Shown piece after piece: positions 16,670 to 25,995 of a stretch of DNA of 53,423 bases. The position numbers were made by a program, and so were the translations under genes. The number at the start of each line of letters is the position of its first letter. Positions within the stretch are counted from its first letter, which is position 1. This DNA is from Streptomyces albipurpureus (GTDB lineage: Bacteria; Actinomycetota; Actinomycetes; Streptomycetales; Streptomycetaceae). Under the pieces are notes generated by a model. The model was not told where the DNA came from. It worked only from the letters and a program-made list of their open reading frames with translations, and did not search any database. The DNA lies in assembly GCF_023701525.1 (NCBI RefSeq), contig NZ_JAMQAW010000011.1, forward strand, positions 94,113 to 147,535. Direction: 5' to 3'.

Positions 16670-19054
16670 ATGCACAGCTCTTCGGGCGCGCCCGGGCCCA
16701 CCGACCCGTATGTCCGGGTACGCGGGGCCAGCGAGCACAATCTGCGCAATGTCGATGTGGACATCCCCCGCGATGCCCTCGTCGTCTTCACCGGCGTCTC
16801 CGGTTCGGGCAAGTCCTCGCTCGCCTTCGGCACGGTCTACGCCGAGGCCCAACGGCGCTACTTCGAGTCCGTCGCGCCCTACGCCCGTCGGCTGATCCAC
16901 CAGGTGGGCGCGCCGGCGGTGGGAGAGATCTCCGGACTTCCGCCGGCGGTCTCGCTGGAACAGCGCCGCTCATCGCCCACCTCCCGATCGTCGGTCGGTA
17001 CGGTGACCACGCTCTCCAACTCCCTGCGGATGCTGTTCTCCCGGGCGGGCGACTATCCGGTGGGCGCCGAACGCCTCGACTCCGACGCCTTCTCCCCGAA
17101 CACCGTCGCGGGGGCATGTCCCGAGTGCCAGGGCATGGGACTGGTCCATGACACCCGGGAGGAACTGCTGGTCCCCGATCCCTCGCTGTCCATCCGCGAG
17201 GGTGCGATCGCGGCGTGGCCGGGGGCGTGGCAGGGCAAGAACCTGCGCGATGTCCTGGACGCGCTCGGATACGCCGTGGACCGACCCTGGCACACACTGG
17301 ACCGAAAGGACCGCGACTGGATTCTCTTCACCGAGGAGCAACCGGTGGTCACCGTGCATCCGGTACGGGAGGCCGGTCGGATCCAACGCCCTTACCAGGG
17401 TACGTATACGAGTGCGCGACGCTATGTGCTGCACACCTTCGCGGATTCCAAGAGCACGACCCTGCGCGCCCGCGCTGAACGCTTTCTGAGCAGTTCTCCC
17501 TGCCCGGTGTGCCACGGCGGTCGGCTGCGCCCCGAGTCGCTGGCCGTCACCTTCTCGGGGCGGACCATCGCGGGTCTGGCGGGTCTACCGCTCACCGAGC
17601 TGGTGGGGGTACTCGGCGCGGCCCACGGGGATGAGACCACCCGGGTGCTCACCAACGACCTCCTTGCACGGATCGATCCGGTACTGGAGTTGGGTCTGGG
17701 GTATCTCAGCCTGGACCGGGCTGCGCCCACCCTCTCCAGTGGAGAGCTCCAGCGGCTACGGCTGGCGACCCAACTGCGCTCGGGGCTCTTCGGAGTGGTC
17801 TACGTCCTGGACGAGCCGTCGGCCGGGCTCCATCCGGCGGACACCCAGGCGCTGCTGAAGGTTCTGACCCGGCTCAGGGCAGCGGGCAACTCGGTGTTCG
17901 TGGTGGAACACCACCGTGAGGTGATGCGGGGTGCGGACTGGATCGTCGATGTGGGGCCGGGGGCGGGCGAACACGGTGGGCGGGTACTGCACAGCGGGCC
18001 GCCCCGGCAGCTCGCCCAGGTGGAGGAATCGGTGACCCGCCGCTTCCTCTTCGCCCCCGCTCCCGCGCTGGGCCCCGTTCCCGGCCATCCGGTGCGCAAG
18101 CCCTCCGGATGGCTGCACATCGGTCCGGTGACACGGCACAATCTACGATCGGTCAGGGCCCGGGTCCCCCTGGGCGTTCTGACGGCGATCACCGGTGTGT
18201 CCGGGTCGGGGAAGTCCACACTGGTCGCGGCGATCACCGCCGATCTCCCCGGCGCCGACCGTCTTGTCACGGTGGACCAGAAACCCATCGGCCGTACTCC
18301 CCGCTCCAATCTGGCCACGTACACCGGACTGTTCGACGCGGTGAGAAGACTGTTCGCGGCCACGGAGGAGGCGGTGGCGCGCGGCTATCGGGCGGGACGG
18401 TTCTCCTTCAATGTGGCAGGTGGACGGTGTGAGGCCTGCCAGGGCGAGGGTTTCATCTCGGTCGAACTGCTCTTTCTGCCCAGCACCTACGCCCCGTGCC
18501 CCCACTGCCGGGGTGCCCGCTACAACCCGCAGACACTGGAGGTGCGCTACCGGGGGTTGACCATCTCCGAGGTGTTGGACCTCTCGGTGGAGTCGGCGGC
18601 GGGTTTCTTCGCGGATGTCCCCCCGGCCGCCCGCGCCCTGAACACCCTCCTGGAAGTGGGGCTCGGTCATCTGCGGCTGGGACAGCCCGCGACCGAACTG
18701 TCGGGAGGCGAGGCACAGCGGATCAAACTGGCGTCCGAGCTGCAGCGGCTACGCCGGGACCACACCCTGTATGTCCTGGACGAGCCGACGACCGGGCTGC
18801 ATCCCGCCGATGTGGAGGTGCTGATGCGTCAGTTGAACGGGCTGGTGGACGCCGGACACTCGGTGGTCATCGTGGAACACGACATGGATGTGGTCGCGGG
18901 TGCGGACTGGGTCATCGATCTGGGACCGGGTGGCGGTGACGCGGGTGGGCGGATCGTTGCCGCGGGGACGCCGGAGAGGGTGGCAGCAACGGCGGGCAGC
19001 CGCACTGCCCCCTATCTGGCAGCCGGGCGACGAGGGAATCCCATCGCACCGTAA
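16670..19054 (+). CDS. UvrA-like ABC-class excinuclease subunit (short, UvrA2/DrrC type)
   Basis: A 794-residue twin-ABC protein. The first Walker A is GVSGSGKSSL (residues 42-51), the first signature LSSGELQRLRLA, and Walker B VVYVLDEPSAGLHP. The second Walker A is GVSGSGKSTL, the signature LSGGEAQRIKLA, and Walker B LYVLDEPTTGLHP. Zinc modules show as CPECQGMG, CPVCHGGRL and the pair CEACQGEG/CPHCRGARY. Canonical UvrA is about 950 residues. This shorter form lacks most of the UvrB-interaction insert, as in UvrA2 and the DrrC-type daunorubicin resistance protein. It probably binds damaged or drug-bound DNA. No ribosome site is visible; the mRNA may be leaderless. Confidence 0.88.
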   Translation: MHSSSGAPGPTDPYVRVRGASEHNLRNVDVDIPRDALVVFTGVSGSGKSSLAFGTVYAEAQRRYFESVAPYARRLIHQVGAPAVGEISGLPPAVSLEQRRSSPTSRSSVGTVTTLSNSLRMLFSRAGDYPVGAERLDSDAFSPNTVAGACPECQGMGLVHDTREELLVPDPSLSIREGAIAAWPGAWQGKNLRDVLDALGYAVDRPWHTLDRKDRDWILFTEEQPVVTVHPVREAGRIQRPYQGTYTSARRYVLHTFADSKSTTLRARAERFLSSSPCPVCHGGRLRPESLAVTFSGRTIAGLAGLPLTELVGVLGAAHGDETTRVLTNDLLARIDPVLELGLGYLSLDRAAPTLSSGELQRLRLATQLRSGLFGVVYVLDEPSAGLHPADTQALLKVLTRLRAAGNSVFVVEHHREVMRGADWIVDVGPGAGEHGGRVLHSGPPRQLAQVEESVTRRFLFAPAPALGPVPGHPVRKPSGWLHIGPVTRHNLRSVRARVPLGVLTAITGVSGSGKSTLVAAITADLPGADRLVTVDQKPIGRTPRSNLATYTGLFDAVRRLFAATEEAVARGYRAGRFSFNVAGGRCEACQGEGFISVELLFLPSTYAPCPHCRGARYNPQTLEVRYRGLTISEVLDLSVESAAGFFADVPPAARALNTLLEVGLGHLRLGQPATELSGGEAQRIKLASELQRLRRDHTLYVLDEPTTGLHPADVEVLMRQLNGLVDAGHSVVIVEHDMDVVAGADWVIDLGPGGGDAGGRIVAAGTPERVAATAGSRTAPYLAAGRRGNPIAP

Positions 19055-19168
19055 CCGGCCCTGGCCGTGGCAGGCGCAGACACCTCTTGAGCGCGAGGGT
19101 CAGCACCAACCATCCGCGGCGGCGTCGGAAAGCGGACCCATCGGCCGCGCGACCAAGGTGAGCGGTGG

Positions 19169-19915
19169 TTATCGCCTGACTTTCCGGTTCGCCCGCAGCC
19201 ATTGCCTGTTCATGGCGGCGATCGAAGGCAGTGGGATGCCCTTGGGGCAGGCGGTGGCGCACTCACCGGTCAAGGTGCAGCCGCCGAAGCCCTCCGCGTC
19301 CATGGTGGCGACCATGTCGAGCACCCGGGTCTCGCGTTCGGGGGCGCCCTGCGGGAGCACATTGAGGTGGTTCACCTTCGCTGAGGTGAACAACATCGCC
19401 GAACCATTGGGGCAGGCCGCGACACATGCCCCGCAGCCAATGCACTCGGCGTGCTCGAAGGCGAAGTCGGCGTCCGGTTTGGGCACCGGCGCGGCATGGG
19501 CTTCCGGGGCGGCGCCGGTGGGAGCACTGATGTACCCGCCGGCCTGGATGATTCGGTCGAAGGCCGACCGGTCCACCACCAGGTCCTTGATCACCGGGAA
19601 GGCGGACGCCCGCCAGGGCTCGATGTCGATGGTGTCGCCATCGGCGAAGGAACGCATATGGAGCTGGCAGGTGGTGGTGCGTTCCGGGCCGTGCGCATCG
19701 CCGTTGATGACCAGGCTGCAGGCACCGCAGATGCCTTCGCGGCAGTCGTGGTCAAAGGCGACGGGGTCCTCACCGCGCAGGATGAGTTCCTCGTTGAGGG
19801 TGTCGAGCATCTCCAGGAAGGACATGTCCGCGGAGATGTTGTCGACCTCGTAGGTCGCCATGGCGCCGGGGGCGTCGGCGCCGCGCTGGCGCCAGACGCG
19901 CAGATTGAGCTTCAT
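19169..19915 (-). CDS. sdhB: Succinate dehydrogenase/fumarate reductase iron-sulfur subunit
   Basis: A 248-residue subunit. The [2Fe-2S] ligands lie in CREGICGACSLV followed by the Cys of ERTTTC. The ferredoxin domain carries CIGCGACVAACP and CATACPKG for the [4Fe-4S] and [3Fe-4S] centres. It carries electrons from SdhA's FAD to the membrane subunit. Its ATG overlaps the sdhA stop by four bases. The sequence resembles the B-type, menaquinone-linked complexes (Wolinella/Bacillus style) rather than the four-subunit enzyme. Confidence 0.95.
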   Translation of the reverse strand: MKLNLRVWRQRGADAPGAMATYEVDNISADMSFLEMLDTLNEELILRGEDPVAFDHDCREGICGACSLVINGDAHGPERTTTCQLHMRSFADGDTIDIEPWRASAFPVIKDLVVDRSAFDRIIQAGGYISAPTGAAPEAHAAPVPKPDADFAFEHAECIGCGACVAACPNGSAMLFTSAKVNHLNVLPQGAPERETRVLDMVATMDAEGFGGCTLTGECATACPKGIPLPSIAAMNRQWLRANRKVRR

Positions 19916-21867
19916 GCGTAGCTCCGCTGAGTGGGGTGGACGTACTCGAAGACGAGGTCTTCCTTGTGCAGGACCGGGGGCTCTCCGCTGCCGCCGAACT
20001 CCCAGGCCGCGGCGTAGCCGAACTCGTCGTCCCGACGGGCCGCCTCGCCGTCGGGGGTCTGCGACTCCTCACGGAAGTGGCCGCCGCAGGACTCACTGCG
20101 GTGCAGGGCGTCGACGCACATCAGTTCGGCGAGCTCCAGATAGTCGACGATGCGGTTGGCCTTCTCCAGCGACTGGTTGAACTCCTCCCCCACACCGGGG
20201 ACCTTGATCCGGCGCCAGAACTCCTCGCGGATCTGGGGGATGCGATCGAGGGCCTTGCGCAGCCCCTGTTCGGTGCGGGCCATTCCGCAGAACTCCCACA
20301 TCAACTCGCCCAACTCCCGGTGGAAGGAGTCCGGCGTGCGGTCGCCATCGACGGAGAGCAGCAGGTTGAGTCGGTCCTCCGTGGCGGCGATGACCTCGGC
20401 GGCCTCCGGATGGGAGGCGTCCGGCTTGTCGCCCAACGGGGCACGGGCGAGATAGTCGTTGATCGTGGACGGCAGGACGAAGTAGCCGTCGCCGAGGCCC
20501 TGCATCAACGCGGAAGCGCCCAGCCGGTTGGCGCCGTGGTCGGAGAAGTTGGCTTCGCCGATGGCGAAGAGGCCCGGCACGGTGGTCTGGAGGTCGTAGT
20601 CGACCCACAGTCCGCCCATCGTGTAGTGCACGGCCGGGTAGATCCGCATCGGCACCTCGTAGGGGTTCTCCGCGGTGATCTGCGCGTACATGTCGAAGAG
20701 GTTGCCGTACTTCTCCTCGACCTTGGCCCTGCCCATCCGGGCGACCGCGTCGGCGAAGTCGAGATAGACGCCCTGTCCGCCGGGGCCTACGCCGCGGCCT
20801 TCGTCGCAGACGTTCTTCGCCGCGCGGGAGGCGATGTCCCGGGGTACGAGGTTGCCGAAGGAGGGGTAGATGCGCTCCAGGTAGTAGTCGCGCTCGTCCT
20901 CGGGAATCTCATGGGCGGGCCGCTGGTCGCCCTGCGCCTTGGGCACCCAGATGCGGCCGTCGTTGCGGAGCGACTCGCTCATCAGCGTCAGCTTGGACTG
21001 GTGCTCGCCGGTGCGCGGAATGCAGGTGGGGTGGATCTGGGTGAAGCAGGGGTTGGCGAAGTACGCACCGCGGCGATGGGCCCGCCAGATGGCGGTGGCG
21101 TTGGAGTTCATGGCGTTCGTCGACAGATAGAACACATTGCCGTAGCCACCGCTCGCTAGGACGACCGCGTCGGCGAAGTGGCTGGAGACCTCGCCCGTGA
21201 CCAGATCCCTGGCGACGATGCCGCGCGCCCGTCCGTCGATGACGATGAGGTCGAGCATCTCGGTCCGCGGGTGGATGTTGACACTGCCGGCGGCGATCTG
21301 CCGGGACAGCGCCTGGTAGGCGCCGAGGAGGAGTTGCTGACCCGTTTGACCGCGGGCGTAGAAGGTGCGGGAGACCTGGACACCGCCGAAGGAACGGGTG
21401 TCGAGGAGTCCGCCGTACTCCCGGGCGAAAGGAACTCCTTGGGCCACACACTGGTCGATGATCTCCACCGAGATCTGGGCGAGCCGGTGCACATTGGATT
21501 CACGCGCCCGGAAGTCACCGCCCTTGACGGTGTCGTAGAAGAGCCGGTGTACCGAGTCGCCGTCGTTGCGGTAGTTCTTGGCGGCGTTGATACCGCCCTG
21601 GGCGGCGATGGAGTGGGCACGGCGCGGGGAGTCCTGGTAGCAGAACTGCTCTACGTGGTAACCCTGCTCGCCGAGGGTCGCGCCCGCCGCTCCGCCGGCC
21701 AGTCCCGTACCGACGACGATCACGGTGTGCTTGCGGCGATTGGCGGGGTTGACCAGCTTCGCCTCGAAGCGGCGGCGATCCCACCGCTCGGCGATCGGCC
21801 CGTCGGGAGCCTTGCTGTCGAAGAGCGGATCGCCGATCGTGTACTGGGTGTAGTCCGTGCTGCTCAT
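19912..21867 (-). CDS. sdhA: Succinate dehydrogenase/fumarate reductase flavoprotein subunit
   Basis: A 651-residue flavoprotein. The FAD-binding motif is VIVVGTGLAGGAAGATLGEQG (about residue 50). HSIAAQGGINAAKN marks the covalent-flavin region, followed by QIHPTCIPRTGEHQSKL, the catalytic RxxxE-type capping helix and the C-terminal HRSESCGGHFREE. It oxidises succinate to fumarate at the cytoplasmic face. It lies between sdhC (stop to start 1-2 bases) and sdhB (4-base overlap), a compact sdhCAB operon. Confidence 0.96.
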   Translation of the reverse strand: MSSTDYTQYTIGDPLFDSKAPDGPIAERWDRRRFEAKLVNPANRRKHTVIVVGTGLAGGAAGATLGEQGYHVEQFCYQDSPRRAHSIAAQGGINAAKNYRNDGDSVHRLFYDTVKGGDFRARESNVHRLAQISVEIIDQCVAQGVPFAREYGGLLDTRSFGGVQVSRTFYARGQTGQQLLLGAYQALSRQIAAGSVNIHPRTEMLDLIVIDGRARGIVARDLVTGEVSSHFADAVVLASGGYGNVFYLSTNAMNSNATAIWRAHRRGAYFANPCFTQIHPTCIPRTGEHQSKLTLMSESLRNDGRIWVPKAQGDQRPAHEIPEDERDYYLERIYPSFGNLVPRDIASRAAKNVCDEGRGVGPGGQGVYLDFADAVARMGRAKVEEKYGNLFDMYAQITAENPYEVPMRIYPAVHYTMGGLWVDYDLQTTVPGLFAIGEANFSDHGANRLGASALMQGLGDGYFVLPSTINDYLARAPLGDKPDASHPEAAEVIAATEDRLNLLLSVDGDRTPDSFHRELGELMWEFCGMARTEQGLRKALDRIPQIREEFWRRIKVPGVGEEFNQSLEKANRIVDYLELAELMCVDALHRSESCGGHFREESQTPDGEAARRDDEFGYAAAWEFGGSGEPPVLHKEDLVFEYVHPTQRSYA

Positions 21868-21868
21868 C

Positions 21869-22588
21869 TCAGCTCACCACTCCGGTCATAACGGCTACGG
21901 GTACGGCTATGAAGCCCGCGGTCAGCACCAGCGCGAGCCCGTTGGCGATGGCCTTGAGGGCGCGATCGCGCGATGCGCTGCCGACGCCGAGGGTCTGGGC
22001 GGCGCTCCAGAAGCCATGGCGGATGTGCAGACCGATGGCGAGCATCGCCGTGATGTAGATGACGTTGCCGTACCAGGTGGAGAAGGTGGCGACCACGTTC
22101 TCGTACGGACGTCCTGGCTGTGCGTTCTCATTCACCGTGAGGGTCGTGAGGTCAAGGATGTGCCAGACGATGAAGAGGGCGACGATGATCCCGCCCCAGC
22201 GCATGGTGCGGGTGGCGTAGCTGGCGCGCTTGCGCTGGTGCACGTACTTCTTGGGCCGTGCCTTGATGTCCCGCTTGCTGAGCTGGTACGCGGAGACCGC
22301 GTGGGCCACCACCGCGGCGAGCAGCACCACCCGGACGATCCACAGGGCCCACTCCTGGTGCAGGACCGGGGCGCCCATCGTGCGCAGCCAGTGGCCGTAC
22401 TCGTTGAACTCCGCGGGGCCGAAGAACACCTTGAGGTTGCCCATCACATGGGCGACGAGATAGCCCAGCATGAGCAGGCCGCTGACGGCCATGACCACTT
22501 TCTTGCCGACCGTCGATCCCCAGAAGGAGCGCTTGGGGGGCGGTTTGCGCACCGCGCTCCCGTTGTCCGTCCGTGTTGCCAGAGCCAT
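21869..22588 (-). CDS. sdhC: Succinate dehydrogenase cytochrome b subunit
   Basis: A 239-residue membrane subunit with five hydrophobic helices: KKVVMAVSGLLMLGYLVAHVMGN; LWIVRVVLLAAVVAHAVSAY; WGGIIVALFIVWHILDL; VIYITAMLAIGLHIRHGFWSA; ALVLTAGFIAVPVAVMTG. Conserved His residues within helices (AHVMGN, VAHAVS, VWHIL, GLHIRHG) fit di-heme ligation in B-type enzymes. There is no separate SdhD, so this is a three-subunit complex reducing menaquinone. It is the first gene of sdhCAB and is divergent from a LysR regulator, with an 82-base intergenic region. Confidence 0.94.
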   Translation of the reverse strand: MALATRTDNGSAVRKPPPKRSFWGSTVGKKVVMAVSGLLMLGYLVAHVMGNLKVFFGPAEFNEYGHWLRTMGAPVLHQEWALWIVRVVLLAAVVAHAVSAYQLSKRDIKARPKKYVHQRKRASYATRTMRWGGIIVALFIVWHILDLTTLTVNENAQPGRPYENVVATFSTWYGNVIYITAMLAIGLHIRHGFWSAAQTLGVGSASRDRALKAIANGLALVLTAGFIAVPVAVMTGVVS

Positions 22589-22646
22589 GGGGGAAAGGTA
22601 GGGCTACCAGAGTCAAGAGGTCCAAGACATGATCCGGCTCATCTCC

Positions 22647-22661
22647 ATAGTCATGTCCTAT
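22647..22661. promoter_or_regulatory. LysR-type binding site, ATAG-N7-CTAT
   Basis: ATAGTCATGTCCTAT contains T-N11-A within the palindromic arms ATAG/CTAT. It lies 10 bases before the LysR start and about 60 bases before sdhC, the classic place for autoregulation and divergent control. Confidence 0.65.
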
Positions 22662-22670
22662 CGTACAAGC

Positions 22671-23558
22671 ATGCAGCTACAACAGCTCCTCTACTTTGTG
22701 GCCGTGGCCGAGACTCGTCACTTCACCCATGCCGCCGAAAGCGTGCATGTCGCCCAGCCCTCGCTCTCCCAGCAGATTCGGGCATTGGAGACGGAGCTGG
22801 GCGCCGAACTGTTCAGTCGGGCCCGTGGCAATATCTCGCTCACGGAAGCGGGCGAGACCCTGCTACCGCTCGCTCGGCGCATCCTGGCGGACGCCGACAC
22901 CGCCCGGCATGAGGTGCAGGAGCTGGTCCAGCTGCGCCGTGGCCGGGTGCGGCTGGGGGCGACCCCGAGCCTGTGCACGGGGCTGCTCCCCGATGTGCTG
23001 CGGGTCTTCCACGATCGGCATCCCGGCATTCGGCTCCTGATCGAGGAGGGCGGCTCGCACGACCTCGTACGCGAGCTGGCACGCGGCGCGCTCGACCTGG
23101 CGCTGGTCGTGCTTCCGTTGCCACCCGGGTCCCCGGCCCTGACCACGGTGGAACTGCTCCGGGAGGATCTGGTGGTGGTGTCAGCGGCCTCGGTGAAGGC
23201 TCCGCGCCGACCGGTGCGGATCGGGGATCTACGGGATCAGCCCCTGGTGATGTTCCGACACGGGTACGACCTGCGGGAGCTGACCGTGGCGGCCTGCCGG
23301 GCTGCGGGGTTCGAACCGGGTTTCACGGTGGAGGGCGGGGAGATGGACGCCGTGCTCGGGTTCGTCCGGGCCGGCCTCGGCATGGCGGTGGTGCCGAGCA
23401 TGGTGGCGGGGCGTGCCGGTCCGGGGCTACGGGTCACCCCGTTGGCGCGCCCGGGGCTGCGGCGGACGATCGCGCTGGCGCATCGCAGCGATGTTGCTCC
23501 ACCGCGGGCGGCGCGCGAGCTCCAGCGGGTGTTGCTGGCGTCCCCAGCGGCTGGGTGA
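22671..23558 (+). CDS. LysR-family transcriptional regulator, divergent from sdhCAB
   Basis: A 295-residue LysR regulator starting MQLQQLLYFVAVAETRHFTHAAESVHVAQPSLSQQI, the standard winged-HTH start. The effector-binding domain follows (RVRLGATPSLCTGLLPDVL, then ALDLALVVLP, GLGMAVVPSMVA). In-frame codons extend back to 22629 but run through the operator and lack the family pattern. No ribosome site is obvious. The gene is divergent from sdhC with an ATAG-N7-CTAT site between them, so it probably controls itself and perhaps sdhCAB. The effector is unknown; a dicarboxylate is a guess. Confidence 0.92.
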   Translation: MQLQQLLYFVAVAETRHFTHAAESVHVAQPSLSQQIRALETELGAELFSRARGNISLTEAGETLLPLARRILADADTARHEVQELVQLRRGRVRLGATPSLCTGLLPDVLRVFHDRHPGIRLLIEEGGSHDLVRELARGALDLALVVLPLPPGSPALTTVELLREDLVVVSAASVKAPRRPVRIGDLRDQPLVMFRHGYDLRELTVAACRAAGFEPGFTVEGGEMDAVLGFVRAGLGMAVVPSMVAGRAGPGLRVTPLARPGLRRTIALAHRSDVAPPRAARELQRVLLASPAAG

Positions 23559-23765
23559 GCCCGCCGGACTGGGCGGTCTCCCCCGCGCGCCGGCGGTGGG
23601 TGCCGCGCGGGTCTTCCACCGGGCGCCGGGCGTGAGCGCCGAACCGGTGGTGGGCAGCCCGGTGGGGGCAGAGCTCAGCCGTTGCGGCGGCATCGCGGGC
23701 ACTCAGAGCGCACCGGCCCCATGGCGTCCGGCAGCTCGGCCAGGTACCTCCTCGCGGGAAGGACG

Positions 23766-23798
23766 GGTCCGGAGCCACCGTGGAGATGGCTCCGGACC
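23766..23798. terminator. Perfect 12-bp hairpin between LysR and rmdA genes
   Basis: GGTCCGGAGCCA and TGGCTCCGGACC pair perfectly around a 9-base loop, between the convergent genes and just past the rmdA stop. Confidence 0.8.
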
Positions 23799-23814
23799 TC
23801 AGGAGACGGAGAAG

Positions 23815-25995
23815 TCAGACGGCGTCGGCGAGGGAGAGCGCGTGCAGCTTCTCGGGCGGCCCTGGCCTCGCGTAGTACCAGCCCTGGGCGGTGTCACAGC
23901 CCAGCTCCCGCAGCTGGTCCGCCTGCGCCCCCGTCTCCACCCCCTCCACCGTGACCGCCAGCTCCAGACTGTGCGCGAGCGAGACGATCCCCTCGACGAT
24001 CTTCAGATCGACGGGGTCCACCGGGAGGTGCTGCATTCCCTTGGTGAAGGATCGGTCCAGCTTGAGGATGCTCACGGGGAGTCTGCGAAGGTTCGCCAGG
24101 TTGGAGTAGCCGGTGCCGAAGTCGTCCAGGGCGATGTCGACGCCCAGTTCGGCGAGCTGACGCAGCGGCCTGAGCAGGCCCTCGTCCGCGCCGATCAACG
24201 CCGACTCGGTGACTTCCAGGCAGAGCGAGCCGGGCGCGAGCCCTGACCCTTCGAGGACCGCCACCGTCTCCTTGACCAGGCCGGGGTGCTGGAGCTGGGT
24301 CGGTGAGAGGTTCACATTGATCCGTACCGGCCCGAGGTCGGCGTGGTGCTCCTGCCAGTACCGCGCCTGTCGTACCGCTTCCTGGAGCACCCAGCGCCCG
24401 AGCGGAATGATCAGCCCGGTGTGCTCGGCGAGCGGAATGAACTGGTCCGGCCCGAGCACACCATGCTGGGGATGGCACCAGCGGACCAGTGCTTCAGCTC
24501 CGTGCACCTTGCCGTCGCACATGTCCACCAGGGGCTGGTACTCGATGAAGAACTCACCGCGCTCCAGCGCCGCGGGCAGTGCGGTCGTCAGTCCGTGCCG
24601 TGTGATGGCACGGGCGTCCGCCTCGGGGTCCGCGGTCTCATAGCGGTTGCCGCCCGCGGACTTCGCCCGGTACATCGTGATGTCGGCACTGCGCAGGACC
24701 TCCGCGGTGGTGCGTTCGCCCGCGGGTCCCTCCACGATGCCTATGGAGCCGCGGACGGTGAACTCCCGGCCGTCCACCCTGATGGGTGAGGCCAGGGCGG
24801 AGAGGATGCGGGCGGCCAGCTCATCGACCTCGTGCTCGGTGTCGGGCCCGGTGGTCAGGGCCACGAACTCGTCGCCGCCGAGTCGCGCCACCATCTCGCC
24901 GGGTGCCGTGGCACAGCTCTGCAGCCGGTCAGCGACCTCGACGAGCAGACGGTCGCCCGTCGCATGGCCCAGGCTGTCGTTGACGGCCTTGAACCCGTCG
25001 AGGTCCAGATAGCACAGGCCGAACCGGGAACCCTCACCGCCGGAGAGCGCTTTCTCAAGCCGCTCGAAAAACAGCGTCCTGTTGGGCAGTCCGGTCAGCG
25101 CGTCGTGGGTGGCCTCATAGCGAAGCCGCAGGTGGAGGAGCCGACGTTCGGTGGTGTCCTCCAGCAGCGCGAGTTGGTACTGGGGGCGGCCGTCGGCGTC
25201 CCGAAGCAGGGAGACCGTGAGATTGGTCCACAGCACCGTGCCGTCGTTGCGGAAGAAGGGCTTCTCGACCCGGAAGTGCTCACGCTCGCCCCGGACCAGC
25301 TCCCGGTAGAGCTGCCAGACATGCGGTCGGTCCTCGGGGTGCGACCACTCGGTGACCTTCTTCCCGCGGACATGCTGCTCCAGACCGCCGAACATCCGGG
25401 TGAGGGTCTCGTTGACCTCCAGGATGTTGCCTTCGAGATCGGCGATGGCGATGCCTATGGCAGCGCCCTCGAAGACCGCGCGCAGCCGGGTCTCGGTGGC
25501 GTGCAGCGCACTCACCGCCGCGTTGCGGGCCGCGAGGGAGGAGTGTGCGATGGCTTCCTGCTCGGCACGGGTGCGCTCGCGCAACCCGTAGGCGTACCCC
25601 GCGGCGAGTGCGTGTTGCAGTCGGGCGCAGCGGGCGCGGCTGTCCTCGGCGGCCTGGTCCGCGCCGCGGCCCTCGACGCCGGGGTCACCGCAGTAGAGCA
25701 CGAGATAGGCGTCGATCACACCGAGTGTGCGGCTGAGCGCCTCGGGGTCGGTGCAGTGGGCGTCGATGAGCGCGCCCCCGATCTTCTGCACCGCGCGGGC
25801 GTCAAAGGTGTGTGCGTGCAGTGATTCGCTCAACTGGCGGGCCAGCGGGAGGAGATGCTGCTCGATCTCCACGCGGGTGAGTGAGGTCGCCGTCACGGGG
25901 AAGACGGCCCGGCTCCAGATGGTCGCGAATCGGCGGAGTCTATCCTCAAGGCCGTCCGGGTCTGCCGCGGAACCCGACACCTCCGACGGAGCCAT
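23815..25995 (-). CDS. rmdA: PAS-GGDEF-EAL cyclic-di-GMP turnover protein, RmdA-like
   Basis: A 726-residue cytoplasmic protein. A helical N-terminal region of about 170 residues precedes a PAS/PAC domain (LRAVFEGAAIGIAIADLEGNILEVN ... LLEDTTERR). The GGDEF domain follows, with the intact motif LGGDEFVAL and the GLPNRTLF and DLDGFKAVND signatures. The EAL domain (HGAEALVRW, NLSPTQL, LDDFGTGYSNLANLRRLPVSILKLDRSF, VTVEGVET) keeps its metal-binding acids. Both catalytic sites look complete, so it may make and break c-di-GMP. The architecture and setting match RmdA of Streptomyces, a morphological-development regulator; this is from memory. ATG at 25995 shares one base with the stop of the upstream methyltransferase, so the pair is coupled. 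Confidence 0.88.
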   Translation of the reverse strand: MAPSEVSGSAADPDGLEDRLRRFATIWSRAVFPVTATSLTRVEIEQHLLPLARQLSESLHAHTFDARAVQKIGGALIDAHCTDPEALSRTLGVIDAYLVLYCGDPGVEGRGADQAAEDSRARCARLQHALAAGYAYGLRERTRAEQEAIAHSSLAARNAAVSALHATETRLRAVFEGAAIGIAIADLEGNILEVNETLTRMFGGLEQHVRGKKVTEWSHPEDRPHVWQLYRELVRGEREHFRVEKPFFRNDGTVLWTNLTVSLLRDADGRPQYQLALLEDTTERRLLHLRLRYEATHDALTGLPNRTLFFERLEKALSGGEGSRFGLCYLDLDGFKAVNDSLGHATGDRLLVEVADRLQSCATAPGEMVARLGGDEFVALTTGPDTEHEVDELAARILSALASPIRVDGREFTVRGSIGIVEGPAGERTTAEVLRSADITMYRAKSAGGNRYETADPEADARAITRHGLTTALPAALERGEFFIEYQPLVDMCDGKVHGAEALVRWCHPQHGVLGPDQFIPLAEHTGLIIPLGRWVLQEAVRQARYWQEHHADLGPVRINVNLSPTQLQHPGLVKETVAVLEGSGLAPGSLCLEVTESALIGADEGLLRPLRQLAELGVDIALDDFGTGYSNLANLRRLPVSILKLDRSFTKGMQHLPVDPVDLKIVEGIVSLAHSLELAVTVEGVETGAQADQLRELGCDTAQGWYYARPGPPEKLHALSLADAV

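Noticed and set aside
19936..21159. Plus-strand ORF of 407 codons
   Set aside because: It mirrors sdhA, an unambiguous enzyme; long antisense frames are normal at this G+C.
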